Source: an uncultured Leptolyngbyaceae cyanobacterium
GTDB lineage: Bacteria; Cyanobacteriota; Cyanobacteriia; Leptolyngbyales; Leptolyngbyaceae
Assembly (NCBI GenBank): GCA_938023035.1
Contig: CALIDI010000001.1
Location: forward strand, 17,986 to 81,985
Direction: 5' to 3'
Length of the DNA: 64,000 bases
The position numbers and the translations under genes were made by a program. Every line of letters begins with the position of its first letter. Position 1 is the first letter of the stretch. This document shows, piece after piece, positions 18,613-28,383 of the stretch. Below the pieces are notes generated by a model that did no database searches, was not told where the DNA came from, and saw only the letters and a program-made list of their open reading frames with translations.

Positions 18613-19659
18613 ATGGACTTTTGGCTTAATCGCCGTGCATTTTTGATCTATCTTGCCAGTGGCGTGGCGGTTTCGGTGGTGGCTTGCAACCAGGCTCCTC
18701 CAACCCAAACGACTTCGCCAACGGATTCGGCGCAATCCCCGGGGGGGAATGCAACCGATTGTCCACGACCACCGGAGATGGATGCCCGCTTTTGCGATCG
18801 CGATGGGGATTTAGTCGCGGATCCTCCACAAAATCCGGCTGATTTTGTTAACCCGGCTACGCTGATTTTCTCCTACACCCCAGTGGAAGATCCCGCTGTC
18901 TATCGGCAGGTTTGGGCAGAGTTTATTACTCACATGGAAAAGGTCACCGGCAAAAAGGTGGAGTTTTTTCCGGTAGAGTCGAATGCAGCTCAGTTAGAGG
19001 CCATGCGAGCGGGACGGTTGCACGTCTGTGGCTTTAATACAGGTAGCGTACCCTTCGCGGTGAATTTTGCTGGATTTGTGCCTTTTACCATGATGGCAGC
19101 GGCGGACGGCTCCTACGGCTATGAAATGGAGATCATCACCCATGTGGATAGTGATATCCAGAAACCAGCAGACATTAAGGGTAAACAGTTAGCTTTTACT
19201 TCCCCAACTTCCAACTCTGGATTTAAAGCTCCTTCTGCCTTATTGGAATCAGAATTTGGGTTAAAGGCTGAAAAGGATTACAAGACAGCCTTTTCGGGCA
19301 AGCACGATAACTCAATTTTGGGGGTTGTGAATAAGGATTACCCGGCAGCGGCGATTGCCAACTCGGTGCTGAAACGCATGGCCAAGCGGGGGATTGTGGA
19401 TGCCAACAAGATCCGTAGCATCTACAAATCTCAAACCTTTCCAACAACGGGCTATGGCTATGTTTACAACCTTGATCCTGAACTGGTGAATAAGATTAAG
19501 GAAGTCTTTTTTAGCTTTCAGTGGGAAGGCACAGGCTTACAAAAGGAGTTTAGCGGCAACGATGAGGCCAAATTTATGCCAATTACCTACAAACAATATT
19601 GGGAGGTGATTCGTAAAATCGACAAGACGCTGGGGGTTACCTACACTCAGCCCAAGTAG
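18613..19659 (+). CDS. phnD: Phosphonate/phosphite ABC transporter substrate-binding lipoprotein
   Basis: The periplasmic binding component of a PhnCDE-type importer for phosphonate, phosphite or phosphate-like anions. The N terminus has a twin-arginine motif (LNRRAFLIYLASG) followed by a lipobox VVAC with the lipidated cysteine at residue 25, so it is probably a Tat-exported lipoprotein. The body shows family hallmarks: the VEFFPVESNAAQLEAMRAGR segment and the LAFTSPTSNSGFKAPSALL anion-binding region. The start is the ATG giving MDFWLNRRAF; an in-frame TTG lies three codons upstream. It is followed by the ATPase and two permease genes. Specificity cannot be read from sequence; no C-P lyase or phosphite dehydrogenase is in the window. 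Confidence 0.93.
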   Translation: MDFWLNRRAFLIYLASGVAVSVVACNQAPPTQTTSPTDSAQSPGGNATDCPRPPEMDARFCDRDGDLVADPPQNPADFVNPATLIFSYTPVEDPAVYRQVWAEFITHMEKVTGKKVEFFPVESNAAQLEAMRAGRLHVCGFNTGSVPFAVNFAGFVPFTMMAAADGSYGYEMEIITHVDSDIQKPADIKGKQLAFTSPTSNSGFKAPSALLESEFGLKAEKDYKTAFSGKHDNSILGVVNKDYPAAAIANSVLKRMAKRGIVDANKIRSIYKSQTFPTTGYGYVYNLDPELVNKIKEVFFSFQWEGTGLQKEFSGNDEAKFMPITYKQYWEVIRKIDKTLGVTYTQPK

Positions 19660-19731
19660 TTGCCGTGCAGAACCCGGTTCTGTAGATAGTCAATCTCCGA
19701 CGGCTTTAGCTAGTAATTGAGCCATCTCATC

Positions 19732-20523
19732 ATGCTTCGTCTCGAAAATGTTACAAAACAGTACGGTTCGCGATTGCAGGCACTCCACCCAATCAGTCTA
19801 GAAGTGCCTGCTGGCCAAGTCTTGGCTCTGATTGGTGCATCGGGTGCTGGAAAGAGTACCCTGATTCGATGCATTAATCGCTTGGTGGAGCCGACAACGG
19901 GCCAGATCTGGCTGCATCAACAGGAAATCACCCGATTACCGCCCAAAGCCTTGCGGCGGGTACGGCGCAAAATCGGCATGATTTTTCAGGAGTATGCGCT
20001 GATTGAGCGTTTGACCGTGATGGAAAACGTGCTCTCTGGGCAATTAGGTTCTGTCAACTTCTGGCAGAGCTGGTTGCGCCGCTTTCCCCCCGCGACGATC
20101 ACAGCGGCCTTTGAATTATTGGAGCGGGTTGGTTTACCTGAATTGGTGGATCGTCGAGCCGATACTCTATCCGGTGGCCAGCGCCAACGGGTAGGGATTG
20201 CCCGCGCCCTGCTGCAAAACCCAAACTTGCTTCTGGTGGATGAGCCGACGGCAAGTCTGGATCCTAAAACGGCCCGTCAGATTATGCGATTAATCACCGA
20301 ACTGGCTGAGGAGCGAGGATTGGCTGTGATCATCAACATTCATGATGTGCCTCTCGCCCAAATGTTTGCCCAACGCATTGTGGGCTTAAAGGCTGGCCAG
20401 ATTGTTTACGATGGCACGCCCCAAGGGCTAACGCCCAATGAATTAACCCAAATCTATGGGGAAGAAGACTGGAGTCACGCCCGCGATTCGGAGTCGGAGA
20501 CGAAGGTCGCGGTTGACGCGTGA
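19732..20523 (+). CDS. phnC: Phosphonate/phosphite ABC transporter ATPase
   Basis: The nucleotide-binding subunit that powers the importer. All ABC motifs are present: Walker [11 protein letters not shown]-loop [13 protein letters not shown], signature [12 protein letters not shown], Walker B LLLVDEP and the switch histidine in IINIHD. The 263 residues fit PhnC. The start is the ATG giving [12 protein letters not shown]; the frame extends five codons upstream with a weaker TTG. It lies about 70 bases after phnD and 50 bases before the first permease. Confidence 0.95.
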   Translation: MLRLENVTKQYGSRLQALHPISLEVPAGQVLALIGASGAGKSTLIRCINRLVEPTTGQIWLHQQEITRLPPKALRRVRRKIGMIFQEYALIERLTVMENVLSGQLGSVNFWQSWLRRFPPATITAAFELLERVGLPELVDRRADTLSGGQRQRVGIARALLQNPNLLLVDEPTASLDPKTARQIMRLITELAEERGLAVIINIHDVPLAQMFAQRIVGLKAGQIVYDGTPQGLTPNELTQIYGEEDWSHARDSESETKVAVDA

Positions 20524-20575
20524 TCGCCCACAGGATAAACCAATGCTCTTTGCATTTTTCTAAGGCTGACACAGA

Positions 20576-21394
20576 ATGAAAGCCAATACCTCTGCTTCAC
20601 ACCCACCCTACCCGCGCTGGTCACCCCCACCTTTGATTGCGAATCCCCTCCTGCGCTGGGGAGCACTGCTTTTGGGAGGGCTTTATCTGCTGGCAGCATT
20701 TAGCACCCTAGAAATTAACTGGGAGCGGGTTACTGCCGGGATAAGCCGGAGTCTACAGGTTTTTGTTGGGTTTCTCCAACCTGATTTTGCTTCTCGCTGG
20801 TGGGAGATTCAAAACGGTGTTCTAGAGAGTTTAACGATGACGGTGGTCGCGACGGTGGTTGGTACGGCTCTTTCCATTCCAATTGGGTTGGGGGCCGCCC
20901 GCACCCTGGTACCCCTGCCAGTCTATCTTCTTTGCCGAGGAATGATTGCGCTGGCGCGTACCTTTCAGGAGGTGATTATCGCCATTTTTTTTGTGGTTTT
21001 GGTTGGCTTTGGGCCGCTGGCAGGGGTGCTCACCCTCAGCTTTGCCAGCATTGGCTTTTTAGCAAAGCTGCTCGCCGAAGAAATTGAGGCGATTCAACCG
21101 GTGCCTTTAGAAGCCATCCGGGCGACAGGAGCCTCCTGGCTGCAATTGGTAACCTATGCGGTGCTTCCTCAGGTTTTACCCCGTCTGGTGGGTCTGATCA
21201 CCTATCGGTTTGATATTAATCTGCGGGAGTCGGCGATTGTGGGGGTGGTTGGTGCAGGGGGGATTGGTGCGACGTTGCAAACGGCGTTTAGTCGCTACGA
21301 CTTTGATGTGGCGGCTGCGATTTTGCTTATTATTATTGGGCTGGTATGGGCTACCGAGGTTGGAGCCGGGGCCATTCGTCGGAGGATCCAGTGA
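20576..21394 (+). CDS. phnE: Phosphonate/phosphite ABC transporter permease 1
   Basis: An inner-membrane permease of the PhnE family, 272 residues, with hydrophobic segments around LLLGGLYLLAAF, MTVVATVVGTALSIPIGLG, VIIAIFFVVLVGFGPLAGVL and IVGVVGAGGIGATLQ. The cytoplasmic EAA loop that contacts the ATPase reads EAIRATGASWLQLVTYAVLP. The stop codon overlaps the next start by one base (TGATG), showing translational coupling with the second permease. Confidence 0.94.
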   Translation: MKANTSASHPPYPRWSPPPLIANPLLRWGALLLGGLYLLAAFSTLEINWERVTAGISRSLQVFVGFLQPDFASRWWEIQNGVLESLTMTVVATVVGTALSIPIGLGAARTLVPLPVYLLCRGMIALARTFQEVIIAIFFVVLVGFGPLAGVLTLSFASIGFLAKLLAEEIEAIQPVPLEAIRATGASWLQLVTYAVLPQVLPRLVGLITYRFDINLRESAIVGVVGAGGIGATLQTAFSRYDFDVAAAILLIIIGLVWATEVGAGAIRRRIQ

Positions 21395-22206
21395 TGCCTG
21401 TCTCGGTGGTTCGGGGGCAGAAGGTCTGGCAACGTCGCGATCGCGCGACGGCCCTCAAGCATTGGTTGGGCTGGATTGTTGGAGTATGCCTATTGATTGG
21501 CTGTGGGCGCATAATTGCTGGAGCCACCAACTGGAGTTTTGTTTGGGATGCTCCCCGCCAGGGCAGTGAGTTTCTGGGGCGACTTTTTCCGCCGCAGTGG
21601 TCTTACATGGTAGAGCTGGGTCGTCCCCTTTGGGATACGCTCAACATGGCAACGCTGGGCACTCTAATTAGCATCGGCATCGCTCTACCAATTGCCGTGT
21701 TAACCGCTCGCAATACCACGCCCCATCCGCTGCTGCGCTCTCTGGGATTGCTGATCATCGTCGTTTCTCGTTCTATCAACTCTCTGATCTGGGCCTTGTT
21801 GTTGGTGGCGATTTTAGGGCCGGGAGTGCTGGCAGGCGTGCTGGCGATCGCTCTGCGCTCTATCGGCTTTGTGGGTAAGTTGTTTTACGAAGCGATCGAA
21901 GAAGTGAACCCCGCTCCCATTGAGGCGATCACTGCCACTGGGGCTAGTCCAGCTCAGATTCTCAGTTACGCAATTTTGCCCCAGGTGCTTCCTAGTCTTG
22001 TAGGGGTTAGTGTCTTTCGCTGGGATATTAATCTGCGCGAATCAACAGTAATTGGGTTAGTTGGGGCTGGGGGCCTTGGCTTACAGCTTGATGCCGCCGT
22101 CAATGCGCTGCAATGGTCCCAAGCAAGTGTGATTTTTTTGGTGATCTTGCTGCTGGTACTACTGAGTGAGGCAATTTCTGCCAGAGTGCGGCGAGCGATT
22201 ACCTAG
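21394..22206 (+). CDS. phnE: Phosphonate/phosphite ABC transporter permease 2
   Basis: A second PhnE-type permease of 270 residues, giving the common phnD-C-E1-E2 arrangement in which the two permeases form a heterodimeric channel. The EAA loop reads EAITATGASPAQILSYAILP, and the terminal glycine-rich segment reads VIGLVGAGGLGLQLDAA. The start is the ATG overlapping the stop of the first permease, with GGAGGA ten bases upstream; an upstream frame extension is unsupported. The stop codon abuts the left end of a miniature repeat element. Confidence 0.93.
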   Translation: MPVSVVRGQKVWQRRDRATALKHWLGWIVGVCLLIGCGRIIAGATNWSFVWDAPRQGSEFLGRLFPPQWSYMVELGRPLWDTLNMATLGTLISIGIALPIAVLTARNTTPHPLLRSLGLLIIVVSRSINSLIWALLLVAILGPGVLAGVLAIALRSIGFVGKLFYEAIEEVNPAPIEAITATGASPAQILSYAILPQVLPSLVGVSVFRWDINLRESTVIGLVGAGGLGLQLDAAVNALQWSQASVIFLVILLLVLLSEAISARVRRAIT

Positions 22207-22386
22207 TACAACAAGGCAAAAATTTCTGGACTCGCCTAAGCCACCCTCATCCCCCAGCCTCTTCTCCCATTAAGGGGGCAAGGGGTCTGGATCGAAGCCC
22301 CTCTCCTACCACCGTGGGAGAAAGGTATATCTCTAACGGGCATTCAAGAAAGGGGTGAGGGTAGACAGACTGATGCCTTGTGGTAC
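22206..22386. repeat. Family 2 miniature inverted-repeat element, copy E
   Basis: The ends are GTACAACAAGGCA and TGCCTTGTGGTAC, an imperfect terminal inverted repeat. The left interior AATTTCTGGACTCGCC is found inverted in the copy near 54950. The left end begins in the last base of the permease stop codon. Confidence 0.75.
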
Positions 22387-22532
22387 GAGTAACCACCATG
22401 GGGAATTCAAAGTTCGAGGTGAAAAATTTTGGCGTTGCTGAAGAGCGCTAGGGTTTTGCCAAATCCTGAACGAGTTTCTAGGGCTTTGAACTTCTATTCA
22501 CTGCTTGAATCAGCAACGCCTAACGGCGATGG

Positions 22533-23567
22533 CTACACAGTTGATACCGAAGTCGCTCGAAGATGGCGCAGAATTTCCTGAGTTTGAGCTTCGCCCTCCT
22601 GATCGCCCATGGCTCGAAAGATTCGGGATGCTTGCTCTAGATGCTGAATTGCTTTAGCGGGTTGGCCCGCTGCAATGTAGGCTGTTCCTAGATTGACCAG
22701 ACTTCTTGCTTCTCCGTCTTGACTTTTCATCGCGCGATAAATTTCTAGGGCTTGTTCGGCGTAGCGAATCGCTGTTTCTGGCTGAGCGCGTGACTGGTAG
22801 ATTACACTCAGGTTGTTGAGCGTTGCGGCCACTCTATAGCTATCCTTCAGTTCACGGTAGATCGGTAATGCCTGCTCGTAGAATTTGATCGCCTGGTCGT
22901 TTTGCTTGAGGTTGTGATGCGCGTGCCCTAGTTGGAACAAGGAACGCGCTTCATCGTTGCGATTATGGGTGACTCGAAATATCGGTAATGCTTGCTGCAA
23001 GGCCGCTACAGCCCGCTCAAACTGGGCCGTGGCATTGTAAGTAGTGCCCTGATTCAAGAGCACCATGGCTTCACCCACGCGATCGCTGACTTCGCGATAG
23101 ACCGGTAAGGCTTGCTCATAGTAGGCCACCGCTTGCCGATACTGTCTTAGAGAATTATAGGCTGCTCCTAGGTTATTCAAGGCTCTGGCTTCACCACTCC
23201 GACTACCAATTTCGCGGTAGATCGGCAGTGCTTGCTCGTAATAGGTGATTTCCCTGTCATATTGACGCAACGCACCATGGATAATTCCCAGGTTATTCAA
23301 GGCGGCGGCTACCCCATGGCGATCGCCAGCTGCTCGAAACAGCGGCAGCGCCTGTTCAAAACTTTGGATAGCGGCTGCATACTGGCGGGCTTCGTATTGT
23401 CTTAACCCAGCCGTTAACAAGCGCTCGGCCTCATCTCGACGCGCATCATTTGTCTGAGCTTGGGCCGGAGCAAACAGCGGCGTAACCGTCACAGGTGCCA
23501 GGGATAGGCCGGTAGAGAAGAGTAAGGTCGCAGCCGTGAGGTGGAGCCAACGAAGACAGGGAGACAT
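22533..23567 (-). CDS. Secreted tetratricopeptide-repeat protein
   Basis: An exported TPR scaffold protein. A signal peptide is visible (AATLLFSTGLSLAPVTV, with likely cleavage at AQAQT). About seven 40-residue repeats follow from residue 45 to the end, each with the pattern ALNNLG...YEQALPIYRE typical of cyanobacterial TPR proteins of the Kinesin-light-chain type. Such repeats bind peptides or partner proteins; no catalytic domain is attached. The repetition is also visible at DNA level (GGTAATGCTTGCTC-like units). No partner gene lies next to it. Confidence 0.9.
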   Translation of the reverse strand: MSPCLRWLHLTAATLLFSTGLSLAPVTVTPLFAPAQAQTNDARRDEAERLLTAGLRQYEARQYAAAIQSFEQALPLFRAAGDRHGVAAALNNLGIIHGALRQYDREITYYEQALPIYREIGSRSGEARALNNLGAAYNSLRQYRQAVAYYEQALPVYREVSDRVGEAMVLLNQGTTYNATAQFERAVAALQQALPIFRVTHNRNDEARSLFQLGHAHHNLKQNDQAIKFYEQALPIYRELKDSYRVAATLNNLSVIYQSRAQPETAIRYAEQALEIYRAMKSQDGEARSLVNLGTAYIAAGQPAKAIQHLEQASRIFRAMGDQEGEAQTQEILRHLRATSVSTV

Positions 23568-23736
23568 AGGGCAACTCTCTCAAAGTCGATGGGTTATCTA
23601 TTCCTGAATCTATCCCTGCGATTGGCCCAACCCAGGGCACCTTCAGGCAAGCCTCATTACCGATAAGTGTAAAGATTTTGCAGCTTACCCAAATGCTACC
23701 GGGATGGTACCCACCACCTACACGAAACACTCGCCC

Positions 23737-24462
23737 CTATTTGAAATTGACAATGCGAGCAAAGCTCTCAGGAGTCAGACTAGCCCCTCCTACCAGCACC
23801 CCGTCAATCTCCGGAGTGGCCATAATTTCGTCAATGTTGCCTGGTTTTACAGAGCCGCCATACTGAATCGGCACCTCGCTATTATCAAGCTGCTTACGAA
23901 TCAGCCCAATCACCCGGTTTGCCTCGGAGGCATCACAGGTGTCGCCAGTGCCGATCGCCCAAATCGGCTCATAGGCAATCACCAATCGGGACTGGTCGAT
24001 ATCCAGCAGATCTTTCTCAATCTGGTTAAAAATCACCGACTCAGTTTCGCCTGTATCCCGCTGTTGTTTGGTTTCACCCACACACAGAATGGGAACTAAG
24101 CCAGCGGCCTGGGCTGCCTTCAGCCGTAAATTCACGGTTTCATCAGACTCACCAAAGTACTGTCGGCGCTCACTATGGCCCACAATGACATAGCGCACCC
24201 CAATTTCTGTCAGCATTGGGGCAGAGATTTCCCCTGTGTAAGCGCCACACTCCTCCCAGTGCACATTTTGCGCACCCAGTTGGACGCGACTACCATGTAA
24301 CCCTTGCGACATTGTGGTTAAAGCCGTAAAGGGAACACAAAGAACGACTTCTCGATCTTCAGGAGTATCTTCCATGTGAGGACGGAACCCATGTAAAAAC
24401 GTTAAGACCTCTGGCTGGGTCTTATACATCTTCCAGTTACCAGCAATAATTTTCTTTCGCAC
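23737..24462 (-). CDS. tpiA: Triosephosphate isomerase
   Basis: TpiA interconverts dihydroxyacetone phosphate and glyceraldehyde 3-phosphate in glycolysis and the Calvin cycle. Catalytic residues are visible: N9 and K11 in [11 protein letters not shown], the histidine in IVGHSERR, and the glutamate in [14 protein letters not shown]; the phosphate-binding tail [12 protein letters not shown] is intact. The GTG start at this position gives the usual N terminus ([11 protein letters not shown]), 241 residues. Another GTG nine codons upstream (24489) has a GGAG three bases before it and could also be used. It is monocistronic. Confidence 0.95.
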   Translation of the reverse strand: MRKKIIAGNWKMYKTQPEVLTFLHGFRPHMEDTPEDREVVLCVPFTALTTMSQGLHGSRVQLGAQNVHWEECGAYTGEISAPMLTEIGVRYVIVGHSERRQYFGESDETVNLRLKAAQAAGLVPILCVGETKQQRDTGETESVIFNQIEKDLLDIDQSRLVIAYEPIWAIGTGDTCDASEANRVIGLIRKQLDNSEVPIQYGGSVKPGNIDEIMATPEIDGVLVGGASLTPESFARIVNFK

Positions 24463-24803
24463 TGCTAATCGCTTTGGCTCTATACGCACCGTCTCCGAAT
24501 TTTACGGCTTTGTGGGGGCGATCGTCGAAAAATCTTAAGTAAATCTGAAAACTCCGGGGCAATGGTTTCTCTCCTGCGTGCCTTTACCTGGCCAATTTGG
24601 GCATGCCCGTTGGGGCTACACCTTCTCCCCATGGGAGTAGCGCGCGATCAGATCCCTTTCCCAAATTTGGGAGGGGACTGAGGATGTTGCGAGCTTCCCG
24701 TAGAGTAGGCAGGCGGAGTCGTCACTTCTCTTTTGGGTATTTGGAATTTCGCATGGCTGTGCCAGTATGCCAACAGGGACACCTAATGCTTTTCTCAGGG
24801 CTT

Positions 24804-26315
24804 CTAGGGAGTGCAATGTTTGCGCTCGCGATCGGAGCCAGGTTCTTGCCAGGAGTAAGCAAAGTGGCTAATCGAACGTAACTGGGGCATCGACTGGCGT
24901 ATTGCTTGGGTTTGCACCTCCAGCGGCGGGCGATTGCTAGTTGGCTCTTGCCAGATACCGGCTAAAACGGGTTTGACCTGGGTACCACTGGGGGCAAAGT
25001 TCAACACCCGTTGTACCTGGTTGACCACGCAGTCAGCCCGACCGCACACTGCGTAGGACATTGGGTGCCATTCCAGATAGCGGGGAAAATACTCCCAGAA
25101 TTGTAGTCGTGAGTCAAATCCTTGGCCTACAGATTGATTGCCTTCGGGAAAGAACACTACCCCTGCGGGCAATTTGGCTGTTTGTACTGGGGCAACAGCA
25201 ATGTTCAGAAATTCGTACACTCCTTGAAAAGCGTGGGCCACACTTAAGCGCCATAGTTCTGATTGCAACACGCTCACCTGCTGGTTTGGCGCAAGGCGAC
25301 TAATCGGGTTAGAGGTACGACCCTGCCAAAGCGGTTCTCCCTCCTGGGGGTAGAGCCGATTCACATCGTCTAAATCGCCAATGGTGATAAAACCTTTTTC
25401 CAAATAACGCCGGATTAGGTCTACCCCCTTGTAATTGAGGGCACGACGAAACAGAATGGTGCGAGATGCTTCGCCATAAATCCATAGGTCTTGTACGCGG
25501 GTGGTGACAGAGCCTGACCCTATGACCCGTGGATAGCGGACATAGTCAAACAGTAAGCCGTCGGGCTGGCGCTGAATAATTGCATTTACCAGGCGACGAT
25601 AGTCTTGCTGAGCGCGCTCACTGTAGGGATCCACAAAGACTTCATCCACAGTGGTTAGACCTTGAGTGCCATCTATCGGTGCTAGGCGAGCTGTTAGGGT
25701 ATCTTGCCCGTAGCCATTTTGGGCAATGGTACGGCGGCGATCGCCTTGAAAGTAGTCAGCCCCAAAATTGAGGGTAAACAGCCAGGCATAGACCTTCAGC
25801 CCACGGGAACGACCTTTCTGAATAGCCGTTGCCAATAGGTCAACATTCCGCGCCTTGGTACCAGCCAGGGTTGAACGCCAGGGGGTAGGGTTTTGATTTT
25901 CTGGTAACAAAACCCGGCTAGTGGCAAATACCTCTACATAGACCTGGTTGTAGCCCCGATCAACAATGCGATCCATGACGGCTTCTAGGCTCCCAGGGCG
26001 AGCATCACAGGGGTAAAGCCGAAGCCAAATAGCAGCCGTTTGCGGCCAGGTTTGTTGGCGGCACTGACTTAGGCGAGTCGCATGCTGGGCCACTAGAGCC
26101 TTATAGCGCTCTGTAGCGGCGCGATCGCCCTTAAGCAAACCTTGCAGTTGCCGTGATTTATCAGCGATCGCCTGAGGGGTTTGCTGGCAATAGGGAGGGA
26201 TCTGGGCCAGCGCTGGCCCTACTTGGCCCCAGCCGAACCCACTTAGAGTCGCCAGCAAAATCATACCGGGCTTCACAAGCCCGTTCTTCAAAACCCGTCG
26301 TATACTAAACGCCAT
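24804..26315 (-). CDS. Secreted GHL10-type glycoside hydrolase-like protein
   Basis: An exported protein of about 503 residues with a glycoside hydrolase-like TIM-barrel domain (GHL10/DUF187 type, COG1649). The signal peptide runs through PGMILLATLSGFGWG and ends near GPALAQ. Barrel signatures include AAIWLRLYPCDARPGSLEAV, NQVYVEVFATSRVL, GLKVYAWLFTLNFG and DGLLFDYVRYPRV, the last resembling the conserved DYVRYP strand of this family. The substrate is presumably a cell-wall or extracellular polysaccharide, but activity in this family is rarely proven. A GTG nine codons upstream is an alternative start with an AAGGGG site. Confidence 0.85.
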   Translation of the reverse strand: MAFSIRRVLKNGLVKPGMILLATLSGFGWGQVGPALAQIPPYCQQTPQAIADKSRQLQGLLKGDRAATERYKALVAQHATRLSQCRQQTWPQTAAIWLRLYPCDARPGSLEAVMDRIVDRGYNQVYVEVFATSRVLLPENQNPTPWRSTLAGTKARNVDLLATAIQKGRSRGLKVYAWLFTLNFGADYFQGDRRRTIAQNGYGQDTLTARLAPIDGTQGLTTVDEVFVDPYSERAQQDYRRLVNAIIQRQPDGLLFDYVRYPRVIGSGSVTTRVQDLWIYGEASRTILFRRALNYKGVDLIRRYLEKGFITIGDLDDVNRLYPQEGEPLWQGRTSNPISRLAPNQQVSVLQSELWRLSVAHAFQGVYEFLNIAVAPVQTAKLPAGVVFFPEGNQSVGQGFDSRLQFWEYFPRYLEWHPMSYAVCGRADCVVNQVQRVLNFAPSGTQVKPVLAGIWQEPTSNRPPLEVQTQAIRQSMPQLRSISHFAYSWQEPGSDRERKHCTP

Positions 26316-26404
26316 AGAGCAGGAGCAAAACAGATGAATCACCGTGATTATGCCCCTTATTACCCTACATTGCGCTAAAAATAACGAGTCTCAATATAGC
26401 CGCG

Positions 26405-27637
26405 CTAACCCAGCCAGCCCTTTAAGCGCTCAGCAATTTGAGGACGACGCAGTTTACGCATTGCTTTGCTTTGAATTTGTCTGACCCGCTCGCGGGAAAG
26501 ATTAAACACTCCTCCCACTTCTTCCAGGGTGCAAGGACGGTTAGAAACCAGCCCATACCGCAGCGAAATCACATCCTTCTCCCGCTCTGTTAAGACATCT
26601 TCTAACACCTCCCAAACCTCCTGGCGCATCATGCCCTCACTCATTTGTGCCTCAGGAGACTGGGTATCGGCATCCTCCAGCAAATCCATTAACTCAGTAT
26701 CTTCTCCTTTGCCAACCCGGTGATTCAGCGAAAGAGAACTGCGGCGCACCTGGAGTAAACCCTGCAACTGCTCCACTGTGAGATCTAATGCCTCAGCCAG
26801 CTCTTGATCAGTTGGCATCCGATTCAATTGTCGCCGCAAATCTCGCTGAGCTTTCTTTAACTTGTTGAGCTTTTCAACCACATGAATGGGCAGGCGAATC
26901 GTGCGGGCATCATTGGCAATAGTGCGCGTAATGCCCTGACGAATCCACCAATAGGCATAGGTCGAAAATTTATAGCCCTTATCGGGGTCAAACTTTTCCG
27001 TGGCCCGGTTCAAGCCCAGCGCCCCCTCTTGAATCAGATCCAAAAAGGGAACGCCACGATTTAAGTAGCGTTTGGCGATCGACACAACTAGCCGCAAATT
27101 CGAGCGAATCATTTTACGTTTGGCTACCCGACTGCGATAGAGCTTATTTTCTAGTTGGCGTTCGGTTAGGCCCAGCGCGGCGGCAACTTCGGCCTTTGTC
27201 GGAGAATGCCCTAACTCAGTCGCTAACCGAGTCTGGAATTCTTCAATTTCCACAAGATACCGAATTCGCCGGGCCAGTTCGACTTCTTCTTCTGGCTTCA
27301 GCAGGGGATAGCGAGCCATCTCTTTGAAGAAAGCCCCAACGGCATCATCCGCAACGGTCTTGCTATAGCCAGAAGCACGGGCGGCAGCGATTTCGGTAAC
27401 ACCTTCATCACCAAAACCATCCCCGCCCTCTAGATCAGATAACCCAGCGGCTGAGCCATCGGGTTCATCGATAGACAAATCAAATCCATCGGCCTGAAAA
27501 TCTGAACCTTCTTCGAATAAATTGGCTTTATCGACTGAAATCGTTTCATCTAATGCTTCCAAATCGAGCGTTTGGGTCGTCTCTTGATTTGTGCGTGAGG
27601 AGTATAAAACGTTTGAGGGGCTATTTCTACGTGACAT
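26405..27637 (-). CDS. sigC: Group 2 RNA polymerase sigma-70 factor, probably SigC
   Basis: A sigma-70 factor of 410 residues. The N-terminal 100 residues are acidic and variable. Region 1.2 reads DAVGAFFKEMARYPLLKPEEE; region 2 reads NLRLVVSIAKRYLNRGVPFL and YWWIRQGITRTIANDARTIR (2.4, -10 recognition); region 3 follows; region 4.2 (NLSRERVRQIQSKAMRKLR) recognises the -35 element. The domain order and length fit cyanobacterial group 2 factors, and AFFKEMARYPLL is, as I recall, typical of the SigC clade; the clade name is less certain than the sigma call. It is preceded by a long non-coding region. Confidence 0.85.
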   Translation of the reverse strand: MSRRNSPSNVLYSSRTNQETTQTLDLEALDETISVDKANLFEEGSDFQADGFDLSIDEPDGSAAGLSDLEGGDGFGDEGVTEIAAARASGYSKTVADDAVGAFFKEMARYPLLKPEEEVELARRIRYLVEIEEFQTRLATELGHSPTKAEVAAALGLTERQLENKLYRSRVAKRKMIRSNLRLVVSIAKRYLNRGVPFLDLIQEGALGLNRATEKFDPDKGYKFSTYAYWWIRQGITRTIANDARTIRLPIHVVEKLNKLKKAQRDLRRQLNRMPTDQELAEALDLTVEQLQGLLQVRRSSLSLNHRVGKGEDTELMDLLEDADTQSPEAQMSEGMMRQEVWEVLEDVLTEREKDVISLRYGLVSNRPCTLEEVGGVFNLSRERVRQIQSKAMRKLRRPQIAERLKGWLG

Positions 27638-28231
27638 AGGAATTTAGAAAAAACATTCAAAATGGCAAACAATCGAGCATTTAGCCGAGTCACGGGCTTG
27701 GGAGCTTATTTTTTTGAGTGATTTAGATAGACGTGTGGCACACTTGACACACTGCAAACAGGGGTGACGGAGGAAAGCAACGGGTGAATCTCTGGAATCA
27801 GCATGGAATCGGCACATTTATGGAATAGCGATAGGAATGACTGGTGCTCAGTAATCGGAGCCTTCTTTGGCTTCTGATTACAGCCCCGAAGCTGAGGAAA
27901 AATAGGCGCAGCCCTAGGAAGGAGAAAGGTTTGGAAAACAATCAGAAGAGGATTGGGGAAAAATCGGTAAACGCAACACTCTAAAGTTTCTTCAACCTCT
28001 TGTAGAACGTTAGCCAACCTCCCTTGTAGTGTTGTCTGATTGCTAGTAAAGCTACTGGATATAAATTTTGGGATTGTTTTTTATACTACAAAAAGCAAAC
28101 TGGAGCTTGGATTCAAGGGTGACGCAAACACTGTGAATTATGACTAACACGTTATGGAAGAATCTTTAAAGATCCACAGGGTTTCTTCAGATTAGGATGA
28201 CAGTTTGTAACACTTGAGTGTTTTACTAGGT
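27638..28231. other. Upstream region of the sigma-factor gene
   Basis: About 600 AT-rich bases upstream of the sigma gene with no coding sequence I can support. It probably contains the sigma promoter and a leader. Confidence 0.4.
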
Positions 28232-28383
28232 GCATATCACTTTTGCTTTCACCCTTTTCTGGTATGCCCGGATTGCTCTAATCGCTCTCCCAATTTGGGA
28301 GAGGGCCTTTGAAATGGCTCGGCTTCTCTTCTTCTAGGTTGGGAGAAGGGGCTAGGGGATGAGGGCCTGCAAAGGTGACATGC
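28232..28383. repeat. Family 1 miniature inverted-repeat element, copy B
   Basis: The left end GCATATCACTTTTGC and right end GCAAAGGTGACATGC form an imperfect terminal inverted repeat. The interior (TTTCTGGTATGCCCGGATTG and onward) is almost identical to copy D near 56980. Confidence 0.85.

Noticed and set aside
24597..24881. 94-codon plus-strand frame between tpiA and the GHL10-like gene
   Set aside because: It lies in repeat debris and overlaps the end of the opposite-strand gene; no family resemblance.
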